From assembly GCA_016213455.1 (NCBI GenBank), contig JACRAG010000485.1:1-5738 (forward strand): 5,738 nucleotides of DNA, given 5' to 3'. The translations under genes were made by a program, and so were the position numbers. Shown piece after piece: positions 5,285-5,738 of this stretch (positions within the stretch are counted from its first letter, which is position 1; each line of letters starts with the position of its first letter). This DNA is from Anaerolineae bacterium (GTDB taxonomy: Bacteria; Chloroflexota; Anaerolineae; Anaerolineales; Anaerolineaceae). Below the pieces are notes generated by a model, which worked only from the letters and a program-made list of their open reading frames with translations, was not told the DNA's origin and searched no databases.

Positions 5285-5738
5285 ATGCCATTGCGCGTTT
5301 TAAACATCGAAGATAACCCCGCGGATGCCGACCTGCTCCTTGAAACGTTGGAGCTGGAGGGGAAGGCAGACCGCCTGGATGTGGTTTGGGAGAAGCGGCT
5401 GCAGAGCGGTCTGCGCCGGCTGGATACGGACCTGTTTGATGCTGTCCTGCTGGACCTGAACCTGCCGGACGGCAGCGGGGTGGAGGTGATCAGCCGGGTG
5501 AGAAGTGTGGCGCCGGAAATTCCCCTGCTGGTGATGACCGGCATCGATGACGAGGAACTGGCGCTGCAAGCTGTGCAAGCCGGCGCGCAGGATTATCTGC
5601 TCAAAGGGCAGATCAATGCCGCCTTGCTGGAACGCTCCATCCGTTATGCCATCGAGCGTAAGCGCAGTGAAATTGCCTTGCAGCGCCGCGCGCGTGAGAT
5701 GGAAGCGCTTTACCAGACCTCCCTAGAAATCAACGCCG
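5285..5738 (+). CDS. Receiver-domain protein, N-terminal part (runs off the window)
   Basis: The first 151 residues are visible. Residues 1-122 form a complete CheY-like receiver: acidic E9-D10, phospho-acceptor D57 in LLDLNLPDG, T85 and K107. The conserved Lys is followed by Gly instead of the usual Pro, a known variant. After 120, a charged helix (RYAIERKRSEIALQRRARE) leads into EALYQTSLEINA, the sort of linker that precedes GAF or PAS domains in hybrid signalling proteins; what follows is not visible. It starts 23 nt after the preceding stop, in the same direction, with a modest GGGA 6 nt before the ATG; a stop codon just upstream in frame (5279-5281) excludes a longer start. It is probably the third gene of the kinase operon and either an alternative acceptor or a hybrid kinase. 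Confidence 0.85.
   Translation, partial: MPLRVLNIEDNPADADLLLETLELEGKADRLDVVWEKRLQSGLRRLDTDLFDAVLLDLNLPDGSGVEVISRVRSVAPEIPLLVMTGIDDEELALQAVQAGAQDYLLKGQINAALLERSIRYAIERKRSEIALQRRAREMEALYQTSLEINA

Overview
The window looks like chromosomal DNA of a moderately GC-rich, free-living bacterium. The nicotinate phosphoribosyltransferase type, the soluble multi-PAS kinase paired with an Rcp1-like regulator, and the dispersed palindromic repeats together suggest a Chloroflexota (Anaerolineae-like) genome. That placement is an inference from protein flavour; no marker gene here proves it.

Layout. Positions 1-551 hold no convincing gene and are packed with palindromic elements. Two of them (293-404 and 436-516) have the architecture of paired, inverted REP units (BIME-like): each outer end is GTAG/CTAC followed by a hairpin, and the core word occurs four times in alternating orientation. 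A third REP-like unit (57-123), two further hairpins (212-258, 258-282) and an orphan REP-like end (546-555) overlapping the pncB stop codon complete the cluster. Positions 552-1895 on the minus strand encode nicotinate phosphoribosyltransferase (pncB), with a clear Shine-Dalgarno site, a sigma-70-type promoter and a palindrome lying over the predicted transcription start. Positions 1896-2098 form a divergent promoter region. Positions 2099-5738 on the plus strand are a signalling operon: a soluble histidine kinase with four clear PAS domains, an overlapping Rcp1-like single-domain response regulator, and the N-terminal part of a second receiver-containing protein that runs off the window.

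How the parts work together. PncB salvages nicotinate for NAD synthesis and appears to be an independent, probably repressor-controlled gene. The kinase probably senses a cytoplasmic or diffusible cue through its PAS domains, autophosphorylates on His690 and passes phosphate to the receiver encoded next to it (Asp68). The second receiver (Asp57) leads into a helical linker typical of a longer protein, so the operon may branch or relay the signal. Nothing in the sequence links NAD salvage to the signalling operon except the shared divergent promoter region. The most unusual content is the cluster of REP-like elements downstream of pncB; the protein-coding genes are of known families.
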